Both the position numbers and the translations under genes were made by a program. Below, one piece after another: positions 1 through 8,215 of a stretch of 37,147 nucleotides of DNA. Every line of letters starts with the position of its first letter. Position 1 is the first letter of the stretch. The stretch is from Alphaproteobacteria bacterium (GTDB lineage: Bacteria > Pseudomonadota > Alphaproteobacteria > Rhodospirillales > Rhodospirillaceae), in NCBI GenBank assembly GCA_012103295.1, contig WLXB01000021.1:1-37147 (forward strand). The letters are read 5' to 3'. Below the pieces are notes generated by a model that saw only the letters and a list, made by a program, of their open reading frames with translations, was not told the DNA's origin and ran no database searches.

Positions 1-2
1 CT

Positions 3-416
3 TTGCCCGAGGCTCAGAAGCATGAAGGCGGTAGCATCAAACATGATGTCTCGGTTCCGGTATCACGGGTGCCCGAGTTCATTGCCCGTGGCATGGATGC
101 TGTTTTGAAAGCCTACCCCGGCGCCCGGCCTTGTCCGTTTGGTCACGTCGGCGACGGCAACGTGCATTTCAACGTGTCGCAACCGAACGGCGTGGACAAG
201 GACACGTATTTGTCTGAGTGGGAGGCCATGAATCGGATTGTTCATGACCTGGTGATGGAAATGAACGGCTCCATATCAGCCGAACACGGCATCGGCCGCC
301 TCAAGGTGGAGGAGATGGAGCACTACAAAGATTCCGTCGAGTTGGATTTGATGAAGACTCTTAAAGCCGCGCTCGACCCCAACCGCACCATGAATCCCGG
401 CAAGGTGGTTGGCTAA
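3..416 (+). CDS. FAD-linked oxidase, C-terminal part (D-2-hydroxyacid dehydrogenase family), 5' partial
   Basis: This is the C-terminal end of a GlcD/D-2-hydroxyglutarate dehydrogenase-type flavoenzyme that oxidises a 2-hydroxyacid to a 2-oxoacid. The reading frame is open to the left edge, so the start lies outside the window. Visible family motifs are the His-rich substrate/metal region GHVGDGNVHFN and the C-terminal EHGIGR segment, followed by the usual tail with DPNRTMNPGK. About 137 residues are present of a family that normally has 450-480. SIKHDVSVPVS is typical of the D-2-hydroxyglutarate/D-lactate branch, but the true substrate cannot be told. It is followed by 250 bp without a gene, so it probably ends its transcription unit. 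Confidence 0.9.
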   Translation: MPEAQKHEGGSIKHDVSVPVSRVPEFIARGMDAVLKAYPGARPCPFGHVGDGNVHFNVSQPNGVDKDTYLSEWEAMNRIVHDLVMEMNGSISAEHGIGRLKVEEMEHYKDSVELDLMKTLKAALDPNRTMNPGKVVG

Positions 417-573
417 AACCTAGTCGAAGGCTTTGTCCGGTCGCTCAACCACATGGATGCGCGACAAAAGCCCTCATGAGGCCAAAACCGAAAATTAGAG
501 CGAGTCAATGGAACCTTTTGGTTTGTATTGCGTTTCCTGACGGCTGGGAAAGCCAGATGACAGGCTAAAACAA

Positions 574-603
574 TTGAGATAAAACTCCACCCGCCCGTTT
601 AAA
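574..603 (+). promoter_or_regulatory. Weak candidate sigma-70 promoter for the OmpA-family gene
   Basis: TTGAGA (574-579) and TTTAAA (598-603) are separated by 18 bp, each matching four of six consensus positions. A purine-rich ribosome site (aggaga, 655-660) precedes the ATG at 667, leaving a leader of about 55 nt. The match is modest and rests on position only. Confidence 0.3.
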
Positions 604-666
604 AAATGCTTGCCGCGGCTTGCGCTGCGCAAATGAAACACCCGATTTCACGCTAGGAGAGCCTTA

Positions 667-1719
667 ATGTTACGTCACTCGAATTGGACCGTTACTCTCG
701 CCGCAGCCCTGACAATGAGCAGCTTAGCCGTTGCCGATGAGCAAGGCCCATATGTCGGCTTCGGTATTGGACTACACCAGCCCAATGACCGGTCCTATTT
801 CGATGGCACCACCACCCGATCTGACGTTGAGTTCGGCGACGGCGGCGTTGGCATTGGATACTTTGGTTACGATTTCGGTGACATGATGCGTGCCGAAATC
901 GAGCTCGGCTATCGCCGTGCAATTGTAGACGAGTTTTCCGGCCCTGGGGGCATCGGTAGCCAGAAGCAGTTGACCGCACTCGGCAACCTTCTCATGGACC
1001 TCGACATTGATGCCGCCTTTACACCTTATATCGGCATCGGTGCCGGTCTCGGGAAAACCAAATGGGATGCCGTTGGTGGCGTTGGGACACCTCTCTACGA
1101 TGGCTCCAACACCAAATTCACATGGCAAGCCATTGCTGGATTTTTGGCGCCGTTGACGGACCGGGTCGATCTGACAATTGACTACCGCTACGTCCAGTCT
1201 GGAAAAATGCGCTTCGATACCCTGCCGACCGGGGGAACGGCCGCAGACCGGTATAACCCTCAGTCACATAACATCATGGTTGGCCTTAAATTTAACCTAT
1301 GGGAGCCGACACCCGCACCAACTCCTGTGGCTCAACCTGTGCCGTCTCCACGGCCACCGGCACAGCCGCCCGCACCGGCATCGAAATTACCCGAGCAGTT
1401 CATCGTGTTTTTTGATTGGGATAAATCTAGCCTCACCACTACGGCGCAAAATATCGTGAAAGACGCCCAAGAATATGCTGACCGCGAGGGAGCCGTACAA
1501 ATTACGGCGACCGGCCATGCCGACCGTTCAGGGTCGTCTGCTTACAATATTAGTCTTTCAGAACGGCGCGCACGCGCCGTTCGTGCCGAACTGATCCGGC
1601 TTGGAATTCCTGAGAATGAGATAGTATTTGTTTGGAATGGAGAAGACGCAAACTTGGTCCCAACCGCCGATGGCGTGCGCGAACCGCAAAACCGGCGCGT
1701 TGAAATCGTCATCGAATAG
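667..1719 (+). CDS. OmpA-family outer membrane protein
   Basis: This is an outer-membrane barrel protein with a periplasmic peptidoglycan-binding OmpA domain. Residues 1-23 form a signal peptide ending AVA. Residues 24 to about 215 are rich in alternating aromatic/glycine strands (GPYVGFGIG, AFTPYIGIGAG, LTIDYRYVQSG), as in eight-stranded OmpA-like barrels. A proline/alanine linker follows at about 217-242. The rest is an OmpA_C domain with FDWDKSSL, the GHADRSGS segment, LSERRARAVRAEL and the terminal NRRVEI motif. The start is supported by aggaga six bases before the ATG. It is monocistronic, with the convergent neighbour only 20 bp downstream. The likely role is envelope anchoring or stability; porin function is unproven. 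Confidence 0.93.
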   Translation: MLRHSNWTVTLAAALTMSSLAVADEQGPYVGFGIGLHQPNDRSYFDGTTTRSDVEFGDGGVGIGYFGYDFGDMMRAEIELGYRRAIVDEFSGPGGIGSQKQLTALGNLLMDLDIDAAFTPYIGIGAGLGKTKWDAVGGVGTPLYDGSNTKFTWQAIAGFLAPLTDRVDLTIDYRYVQSGKMRFDTLPTGGTAADRYNPQSHNIMVGLKFNLWEPTPAPTPVAQPVPSPRPPAQPPAPASKLPEQFIVFFDWDKSSLTTTAQNIVKDAQEYADREGAVQITATGHADRSGSSAYNISLSERRARAVRAELIRLGIPENEIVFVWNGEDANLVPTADGVREPQNRRVEIVIE

Positions 1720-1739
1720 ATGAGTCACATCGGAAGCCG

Positions 1740-2264
1740 CTAATCGGTGGCCAGTTTCTGAACTGGATGAACAAGGGCGTCGGCAACAGTCGGCGCCTTT
1801 GCTTTACAGAGAACCGGCTTAGTCACGGACCGTAGCTTAGCAGTCTCGGCAACCTGGATCAGAGATCGCTCAGTGGCACCGAGCAAATCACGAAAAAACT
1901 GTGCGGTTTGCGCACAATAAGCTTCGCGGTTCTCGCTATGGCGAAGCGACGCCGCGTTGGCGGCACGTGTTACATGGGCGTCTAAAGCAGGCTTCCCGGT
2001 GGACCGGGAATTAAAATAATCAACGAGACGATTGCCGGAGCTAACGAGCTCTGTCTCGTAGAGTGTGGCAAAAGCGTTGTACGGGGCGCGTTGTCCGCAG
2101 GCCAACCCGGCAACCATCAATTGGCTCTGTAAATCGCGGATAACAAAAGCTTCGACATCTGCGGCACGCGCACAGACCTCACCGTCCGCTCTAGCCGACG
2201 GACTCAAGGCGATCGCAGCAACTGCGATAAACCCGATCAGGCTGGTGTTAACCCGTCCCCACAT
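1740..2264 (-). CDS. Secreted protein of unknown function, four cysteines
   Basis: This is a small exported protein of 174 residues with a clear signal peptide (hydrophobic SLIGFIAVAAIALS, cleavage near ARA-DG). The mature part appears helical and has four cysteines (GEVCARA, GLACGQRAPYN, EAYCAQ, PVLCKA), which could form two disulfides in the periplasm. The GLACGQRAPYNAF segment resembles uncharacterised alphaproteobacterial secreted proteins, but I cannot name a family. AAGAAGAGG lies upstream of the ATG. It is transcribed divergently from lptF across a 161-bp gap and converges with the OmpA-family gene. No function is assigned. Confidence 0.72.
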   Translation of the reverse strand: MWGRVNTSLIGFIAVAAIALSPSARADGEVCARAADVEAFVIRDLQSQLMVAGLACGQRAPYNAFATLYETELVSSGNRLVDYFNSRSTGKPALDAHVTRAANAASLRHSENREAYCAQTAQFFRDLLGATERSLIQVAETAKLRSVTKPVLCKAKAPTVADALVHPVQKLATD

Positions 2265-2388
2265 CCGCCAGAAACCTCTTCTTTTTAGGCGCCGAACACT
2301 AGGAGTTTTGCCTTAAAAAGACCACCCTTGCCGAGGATAACGCGGCATAAGTCCTTGGACTTTCATAACAAAAACCATCTTCCAGTGT

Positions 2389-2416
2389 TTGCCGAGCCAA
2401 CCATGCATCCTATACT
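2389..2416 (+). promoter_or_regulatory. Candidate promoter of lptF, giving a near-leaderless mRNA
   Basis: TTGCCG (2389-2394) and TATACT (2411-2416) are spaced by 16 bp and match four and five of six consensus positions. The lptF ATG starts nine bases after the -10 box and no Shine-Dalgarno is visible before it, so transcription from here would start within about 1-3 nt of the start codon. Confidence 0.5.
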
Positions 2417-2425
2417 TCACCCATC

Positions 2426-3556
2426 ATGACCGGCTTGAACCGCTACATCCTCCGCCAACTTATCATTGGCACTTTGATCGTTACTGGGGTGCTCGCCTAT
2501 ATCCTGTGGCTGACGCAGTCACTCGGCTACATCGAGCTCATTATCAACAAAGGGCTGTCCATTGGCACTTGGCTGGAATTGACACTCCTGCTCTTGCCCA
2601 ATGTCATGGTTATCATTTTGCCGATCGCGCTCTTTCTTGTTGTTCTCTTCGTCTACAACAAAATGACGATTGATCGTGAACTGGTGGTTGCCCAAGCGGC
2701 GGGCATAAGCCGATGGGGACTAGCTGCACCGGCCGCTGTGGCCGCTATCTTCGCGATGACGACAGGATACGCGCTGACATTATATTATGGCCCGATCTCG
2801 GTACGCGCTTTCAAAGAACTGCAGTGGTCGGTCCGAAATGATGTCTCGCAGGTCATGCTGCGTGAAGGGACCTTTAACCAAGTGGGCAAAGGATTAACGG
2901 TCTACGTCCGGGAACGCAGTCCTGACGGTGAGCTGCGCGGCCTCTTGGTCCACGACAAACGTGACCAAATAAAAAGCATCACCATGATGGCGGAGACTGG
3001 CGCAGTCGTCTCGGGGCCGGACGGACCCCGGGTCATGCTATCCAAAGGCAGCCGCCAGGAACTAAACAACGGCGGCGGCGATCTCGCGCTCCTGTACTTT
3101 GATAGCTATACGGTCGATCTCGGATTGATCGAAGCCACCGGTGACGCCCGCTTCACAGACAATCGTGAGCGTTCCACGGCAGAGCTATTCACGTTGAGCG
3201 AGGACGACGGAATTAAGCCAAGAAACGTCCGGCGCCTGCGGGTCGAAGGTCACCAGCGCCTGACCAATCCGATCCTCAATCTTTCGCTGGCCGCGGTCGC
3301 CCTGGCCTTTATTTTGACGGGCACTTTTGACCGCCATGGACAAGCGAAAAGGATCAGCGTCGCCATCCTATGCGTCATCATAATTGAGGCAGCGGGCCTT
3401 GGTGCGGCCAGCCTCGCTTCTAAAAACCTGCTCTTTGTACCCTTGGTCTACCTAGTCGCTTTGGTGCCGCTAGGGCTTGGCATCCTAGCTTTATCTTCGG
3501 GTTCCTTGCGGTCATACGCACCCTTTTCATTGCGTCCACACCCCGGTTCCGTCTAA
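2426..3556 (+). CDS. lptF: LPS export ABC transporter permease LptF
   Basis: This is an inner-membrane permease of the LptB2FG transporter, which extracts lipopolysaccharide from the inner membrane and feeds the LptC-LptA-LptD bridge. It has 376 residues in the YjgP/YjgQ layout: three N-terminal membrane segments (about 15-30, 52-75, 98-120), a long periplasmic jelly-roll region containing VMLREGTFN and LTVYVRERSPDGELRGLLVHD, and three C-terminal segments (about 283-357). The N-terminal pattern NRYILRQLI and the VYVRER motif favour LptF over LptG. It is followed after 8 bp by lptD. The partner LptG, normally encoded between the two in related bacteria, is missing here. There is no clear ribosome site, and the start is set by the membrane segment and promoter position. 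Confidence 0.93.
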   Translation: MTGLNRYILRQLIIGTLIVTGVLAYILWLTQSLGYIELIINKGLSIGTWLELTLLLLPNVMVIILPIALFLVVLFVYNKMTIDRELVVAQAAGISRWGLAAPAAVAAIFAMTTGYALTLYYGPISVRAFKELQWSVRNDVSQVMLREGTFNQVGKGLTVYVRERSPDGELRGLLVHDKRDQIKSITMMAETGAVVSGPDGPRVMLSKGSRQELNNGGGDLALLYFDSYTVDLGLIEATGDARFTDNRERSTAELFTLSEDDGIKPRNVRRLRVEGHQRLTNPILNLSLAAVALAFILTGTFDRHGQAKRISVAILCVIIIEAAGLGAASLASKNLLFVPLVYLVALVPLGLGILALSSGSLRSYAPFSLRPHPGSV

Positions 3557-3564
3557 GCGTAGCC

Positions 3565-5757
3565 ATGATTTTTGTTATCGATCCGACGCCTCATATCGCT
3601 TTGCGCAAAATATCGTCACTTCTGGCGATCACTGCACTTCTGATTATCAGCGTTTTCTTCGCTTTCTCGGCCTCTGCACAGGACACCGACGAGCAAACGC
3701 TCATCCTCGCCGATGAGATGCGTTTTGACGACAACACGAATGTGGTTGTCGCGATCGGCAACGTCGAAATCGAAAGGGATGGCCGCATCCTTTTGGCCGA
3801 TAGCGTTACATACGATCAGACCGGAGATCTTGTTACTGCCAAAGGCAACGTCACGCTGGTTGATACCAATGGCAGCGTGCTCTTTTTTGAAGAGGCAGAG
3901 ATTACCGGCGACCTCAAAGAAGGTTTCGCTCGCGAAGTACAGATACTCCTCGCCGACAAATCCCGCATGGCCGCCCGGTTGATCCGTCGCCGGGAAGGCA
4001 ACATCAATGAACTCCGTCGCGCGGTGTATACAGCGTGCGACCTCGATTGCGAGGGTGAATCGGTCTGGCAGATCAAAGCGCGCAAGGTTGTTCATGATCA
4101 AGACGACCAATTGATGACCTATAACGATGCCTGGGTTGAGCTACTCGGAATCCCCGTTTTTTATACGCCTTACCTGGCACACCCGGACCCCACGGCTGAT
4201 AGGCGCTCCGGACTATTGGCGCCGTCGGTCGGTGGCGGCAGTAACCTCGGTTTTTCCTACGCACAGCCCTATTATTGGAACATTGCGCCGGACAAGGACG
4301 CGACGTTCACGCCTCTGTACACGTCGTCGGCCGGACGAGGCGCGATTGGCGAATACCGCCAGCTGTTTCCCGAAGGCGAGTTTAGCTTATTCGGCAGCCT
4401 GGTTGTTGACGACCAAGACAACCCAAATGAAGACTTTCGTGGACATGTCAAAGCCAGGGCGCGCTGGGATATCGACGAACGGTGGCGCACTGGCGCTGAC
4501 GTCCATCTTGCGTCAGATGACACGTTCTTGCGCCGCTATGATTTCGATGCGCCGACCTGGCTGACCTCTAACGCTTTTGTCGAGCGGTTCGGAACGCAAT
4601 CCTATTTTGCAGTCAACGCCTATTACTTCCAACGTCAACGCCGGACCGTGGCGGCAGGCTCAACCCCTTTTGTCGCTCCACTGGTCGATTATAGTTTTGT
4701 TGGCAAACCGGTGCGCGGTGGCGGTTACTTCACCGCCGATGCCAGCGCACTGGCGCTCTACCGCAATGATGGTAGCGATCAGACCCGGCTCTCGACCAAG
4801 CTTGGATGGCACGTACCCTACATAAGCCCAAGAGGCGGTATGTATACCTTGCGCGCTACATTGCGCGGCGACGGCTACTACGTACGCGATGTTGTTGACC
4901 CAGTGTCTGGCGCCAACTTCACTGGATTCGAAGGCCGAGCCATTCCACAAATTTCGATGGAGTGGCGCTACCCCTTGGTCAAATCCGGCGCGACAATCAC
5001 GCAACAATTAGAACCAATCGTCCAGGGCATCATCAGTCCGATTGGACAAAACCCAGACACGATTCCAAACGAGGATAGCCGCGATTTCGAGTTCGACGAC
5101 ACCAACCTATTCTCAGATCAACGGTTCTCTGGTTACGATCGGGTCGAAGGGGGCGCACGCATCAACTACGGTTTGCGCTGGTCTGCTTACGGCAACTCAG
5201 GAAAATCTCTCGACGTTATGGTCGGGCAGAGCTATCGGTTCGACAAGGACAACACATTCGCTCTGGAATCTGGTCTCGACGGACATTTCTCAGACTACGT
5301 TGGACATGTGACCGTCAGGCCATCCAGCTATCTTGATCTCTCCTATCGCTTCCGGCTCGACCAATCAGACTTCAGTACGGAAAGAAGCGAGTTCAGCGCT
5401 TCGGTGGGTACGAACATGTTCCGCCTCGGCGCGAACTACATCTTCCTAAAACCAAGCGACGCTTCGATCATTGAACTTGGCGATCGCGAAGAATTATACG
5501 CGTTCTTCGACACCCGACTGTCCAAATACTGGTCACTGAAGGGATCTCATCGCGAAGACCTAGGACCCGGCGGCGGGTCGATCCGCTCATCCATCGGCAT
5601 CGAATACGAAGACGAGTGTTTTATCTTTGGGCTGGATATCGCAGACGACAACACGGAAGACCGTGACTTCCAAAGCGGGTTCTCGGTGATACTGCGCTTT
5701 ACGCTCAAGACCATCGGTGAAGTACGGTTGTCTTCCAGCGTTGGTGTCGATCAGTAA
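3565..5757 (+). CDS. lptD: LPS-assembly outer membrane protein LptD
   Basis: This is the outer-membrane translocon that inserts lipopolysaccharide into the outer leaflet together with LptE. It has 730 residues: signal sequence about 13-39, an LptA-like jelly roll (about 45-150) with repeated strands such as VTYDQTGDLVTAKGNV, then a large barrel domain beginning near WVELLGIPVFYTPYLAHP. Cysteines C158 and C162 (ACDLDC) at the N side and C685 (DECFIF) at the C side match the positions that form interdomain disulfides. Only one C-terminal cysteine is present, where E. coli has a pair. No ribosome site precedes the ATG; a TTG at 3601 directly before the signal peptide is an alternative. It probably shares the lptF transcript. 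The usual downstream neighbour surA is displaced 6.5 kb by the metal cassette. Confidence 0.95.
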   Translation: MIFVIDPTPHIALRKISSLLAITALLIISVFFAFSASAQDTDEQTLILADEMRFDDNTNVVVAIGNVEIERDGRILLADSVTYDQTGDLVTAKGNVTLVDTNGSVLFFEEAEITGDLKEGFAREVQILLADKSRMAARLIRRREGNINELRRAVYTACDLDCEGESVWQIKARKVVHDQDDQLMTYNDAWVELLGIPVFYTPYLAHPDPTADRRSGLLAPSVGGGSNLGFSYAQPYYWNIAPDKDATFTPLYTSSAGRGAIGEYRQLFPEGEFSLFGSLVVDDQDNPNEDFRGHVKARARWDIDERWRTGADVHLASDDTFLRRYDFDAPTWLTSNAFVERFGTQSYFAVNAYYFQRQRRTVAAGSTPFVAPLVDYSFVGKPVRGGGYFTADASALALYRNDGSDQTRLSTKLGWHVPYISPRGGMYTLRATLRGDGYYVRDVVDPVSGANFTGFEGRAIPQISMEWRYPLVKSGATITQQLEPIVQGIISPIGQNPDTIPNEDSRDFEFDDTNLFSDQRFSGYDRVEGGARINYGLRWSAYGNSGKSLDVMVGQSYRFDKDNTFALESGLDGHFSDYVGHVTVRPSSYLDLSYRFRLDQSDFSTERSEFSASVGTNMFRLGANYIFLKPSDASIIELGDREELYAFFDTRLSKYWSLKGSHREDLGPGGGSIRSSIGIEYEDECFIFGLDIADDNTEDRDFQSGFSVILRFTLKTIGEVRLSSSVGVDQ

Positions 5758-5762
5758 CCTTA

Positions 5763-6191
5763 CTACCCCTCAGCGCTGACCATCAGTAGTTGCACCATGC
5801 CGTTGAGCTGCGGCACTAAACGTTCCGCTGCCGCCAAGTCATTGCGATCATGGGCACCGTGCAAACGCTCACTTAAGCTGCGCAATTGATTGATACTGGA
5901 CGTGAAGCGGAGTTGATTGGACTGGGGGACATCATCTTCATAACTGGCCAAGCCATCAGCAACCGCGCGCAACTCATCGGACAGGCCGTGCAGAACCTCC
6001 ATATTACCGACCTTCACCGCAGCGCGGATTGCGGCAGACACGTTTTCCAATGCAACCCAACCATCAGCCATCGTTCCAAAATCAGACGAATGACTATGGT
6101 CATCGTTGTGATCACGAGAATGATCGGATTGGGCATTCGCAGGAGCGCTAAGGCACAACGTGATGAAAAGGGCGAGGAGCATTTTCGTCAT
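5763..6191 (-). CDS. His-rich periplasmic protein of the metal-efflux cassette
   Basis: This is the last gene of the cusCBA-type cassette, starting 13 bp after the cusA stop, so it is very likely co-transcribed. The chosen ATG (6191) has AGAAGGA eight bases upstream and directly begins a signal peptide (LLALFITLCLSAPANAQ). A longer frame upstream would only add a tail overlapping cusA. The mature protein opens with a His/Asp cluster (DHSRDHNDDHSH), a likely divalent-metal ligand, and continues as about 100 residues of predicted helix (LENVSAAIRAAVKVGN, INQLRSLSERLHGAHD). I do not recognise a named family. By context I infer a periplasmic metal-binding or chaperone accessory to the pump. Confidence 0.72.
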   Translation of the reverse strand: MTKMLLALFITLCLSAPANAQSDHSRDHNDDHSHSSDFGTMADGWVALENVSAAIRAAVKVGNMEVLHGLSDELRAVADGLASYEDDVPQSNQLRFTSSINQLRSLSERLHGAHDRNDLAAAERLVPQLNGMVQLLMVSAEG

Positions 6192-6204
6192 TGTCTCTAT
6201 CCTT

Positions 6205-7455
6205 CTATTCGGCAGGTTCAGGATGAAGCCTACTCGGAATTTTGTCGGCAGTAGCACGACGACCAAAGGTCCAGAACACCAACGGGCGCAATGTCAGATC
6301 TAGTAATGTTGAAGAAATCAATCCCGAGAAAATGACCACAGCGACAGGATGAAGAATTTCCCGGCCAGGCTCGTCTGGTGTGATCAAGATCGGAACCAAC
6401 GCAAGAATCGCCGTAAGCGCAGTCATAAGCACCGGAATAATACGCTCTTGGGTCCCGCGGGTGATCATATCTTTATCAAACCCAGCGCCTTCTTCCCGCA
6501 TCAGGTAGAGGTAGTGGTTGATCATCAAAATGCCGTTGCGCGCCGCGATTCCTGTCAGCGTAATAAATCCGATGACCGTCGCAATGGACAGCACGCCCCC
6601 GGTCATCCACACGCCAAAGACCGCGCCGACAAACGCGAGCGGAACGGACAGCATCACCTGTAATGCAAAATTGATGCTGCCAAGGTGAGCGTAAAGCACC
6701 AGGAACATGCCAAGGAATGCGACGCCGGCCAGCAACACGATGGCGTCTAGTGCGGCAGACTGACTTTCATACTCACCACCATAAACTACGAAATATCCGG
6801 ATGGCATTTCGATCTCGGCATTGATGCGGCGTTGAATGTCTTGTACGACGCCAACCAAATCGCGCCCTGCCACGTTGGCTTGAACGATGATCCGGCGCTG
6901 GCCGTTTTCTCGGTTGATGACATTCGCGCCCAAAGCTTCTTCGACCGAGGCGAGGAGGTCGAGCAGCACGTATCCGCCCTCCGCGATTTCCACGGGCAGC
7001 TTGCGAATGGACTCTGGTGTGGCCCGCGTATCGTCGTCGAAGCGCGCAATCAATTCATAGGTGCGAATTCCATCAATGATTTGACCCATAGTCCGCCCGT
7101 TAAGCGCCAGCTCCGTATAAGACGCAACGTCGGCAACGGTTAGGCCGCGATTGAGAATTTGCTCACGGTCAACGCGGATGTGTAGCTGACCGGTGAGAAC
7201 CTGCTGTTCAACACTCAGGTCGACAACGCCGTCGACGCCTTCGACCTGCCCTTCAACCAGTCGCGCCAGGCGACGCAATTCGGCCATATCGTCGCCAAAA
7301 ATCTTTATCGCGATCTGGGCGCGCACACCTGATAAAGCGTGGTCAATACGATGAGACAAAGGTTGACCAATATTAGTCAACACTCCAGGAATTTGCTCGA
7401 CACGATCACGAATGTCATCGATTACATCTTCCCGCGCGCGCTCAGACGGCTGCAA
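6205..7455 (-). CDS. CusA C-terminal fragment (frame 3 of the broken gene)
   Basis: It opens right after the homopolymer with QPSERAREDVIDDIRDRV, then VLTNIGQPLSHRIDHALSG and the RAQIAIKIFGDD segment diagnostic of heavy-metal RND pumps, followed by helices 8-12 (GVWMTGGVLSIATVIGFITL, ILALVPILI). The first possible codon is a TTG within the homopolymer junction, so independent initiation is unlikely. Confidence 0.7.
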   Translation of the reverse strand: MQPSERAREDVIDDIRDRVEQIPGVLTNIGQPLSHRIDHALSGVRAQIAIKIFGDDMAELRRLARLVEGQVEGVDGVVDLSVEQQVLTGQLHIRVDREQILNRGLTVADVASYTELALNGRTMGQIIDGIRTYELIARFDDDTRATPESIRKLPVEIAEGGYVLLDLLASVEEALGANVINRENGQRRIIVQANVAGRDLVGVVQDIQRRINAEIEMPSGYFVVYGGEYESQSAALDAIVLLAGVAFLGMFLVLYAHLGSINFALQVMLSVPLAFVGAVFGVWMTGGVLSIATVIGFITLTGIAARNGILMINHYLYLMREEGAGFDKDMITRGTQERIIPVLMTALTAILALVPILITPDEPGREILHPVAVVIFSGLISSTLLDLTLRPLVFWTFGRRATADKIPSRLHPEPAE

Positions 7456-8215
7456 AAAAAAACTCTAGCTCGGAAACGTTTATGCTTTCTGCATGCTCAT
7501 CGTTTTCTGCCCGGCCCGATCGCCGCCCAACTTTGATGACCTCAGGCAATTCGAGCACCAGCCGCTCGGCTGTAGCAGCAATTCGATTTGATTCTGCCAG
7601 CGCTGTTCCCGGCGCCATAACCACAGACACATTCAATGCGCCTTCGTTGAACTCTGGCAAGAACGCTTGGCCAAACTCAACGGTTAACCATACGCCGAGC
7701 CCTAAGAGCGCACCGAATACGGTAAAGACGACGTAACGAACGGGAAACAGAGTCTTCAGGATTAACGCCTGCCCCCATTTTATTGCCCGCACCACGGGGC
7801 CTTCTTTCTCGTCGTCCATTTGCTTCATACGCGGCAACAAGTAAGCGCAGAGCGCGGGGGTTGCCGTCAGGAAGACAATTAAAGACGCCGCGATCGATGT
7901 GACATAGGCGATACCAAGTGGCGTGAAGATTCGCCCCTCAACACCAGATAGCGCGAACAAGGGAAGAAACACCAAGATCACGATAAAGGTGGCGAAGATG
8001 ATTGGATCACGCACTTCGCGGGTGGCATCGCGTACGACTTCAATCGGTGGCTTGGGCTCACCCTTCAACCGGTTCTGCCGGAGACGGCGATAGGCATTTT
8101 CCACACCAACGATCGCGTCATCAACCAGTTGACCGATTGCAATGGCGATGCCGCCCAGTGTCATGGTGTTAATCGACAGGCCAAGGGCCTGAAACACGAT
8201 TAACGTGAGAACCAA
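7442..8215 (-). CDS. CusA middle fragment (frame 2 of the broken gene)
   Basis: This is the in-frame continuation after the first shift. It begins LVLTLIVFQALGLSIN and contains MTLGGIAIAIGQLVDDAIVG (helix 4), IIFATFIVILVFLPLFALSG (helices 5-6) and the start of the second periplasmic half (FLPEFNEGALNVS). It has no credible start codon of its own and ends at a TGA just beyond the T9 run (coding strand), where the correct frame would continue. Confidence 0.7.
   Translation of the reverse strand: MVLTLIVFQALGLSINTMTLGGIAIAIGQLVDDAIVGVENAYRRLRQNRLKGEPKPPIEVVRDATREVRDPIIFATFIVILVFLPLFALSGVEGRIFTPLGIAYVTSIAASLIVFLTATPALCAYLLPRMKQMDDEKEGPVVRAIKWGQALILKTLFPVRYVVFTVFGALLGLGVWLTVEFGQAFLPEFNEGALNVSVVMAPGTALAESNRIAATAERLVLELPEVIKVGRRSGRAENDEHAESINVSELEFFFAAV

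Noticed and set aside
429-472. Stem-loop GGCTTTGTC / GACAAAAGCC after the FAD oxidase gene, next to the palindrome CCTCATGAGG
   Set aside because: The stem has a bulge and a 25-nt loop, and no U-tract follows, so it is not a convincing intrinsic terminator.
772-1128. Long open frames on the strand opposite the OmpA-family, lptD and kinase genes
   Set aside because: They mirror real genes in other frames, with no start signals or recognisable domains.
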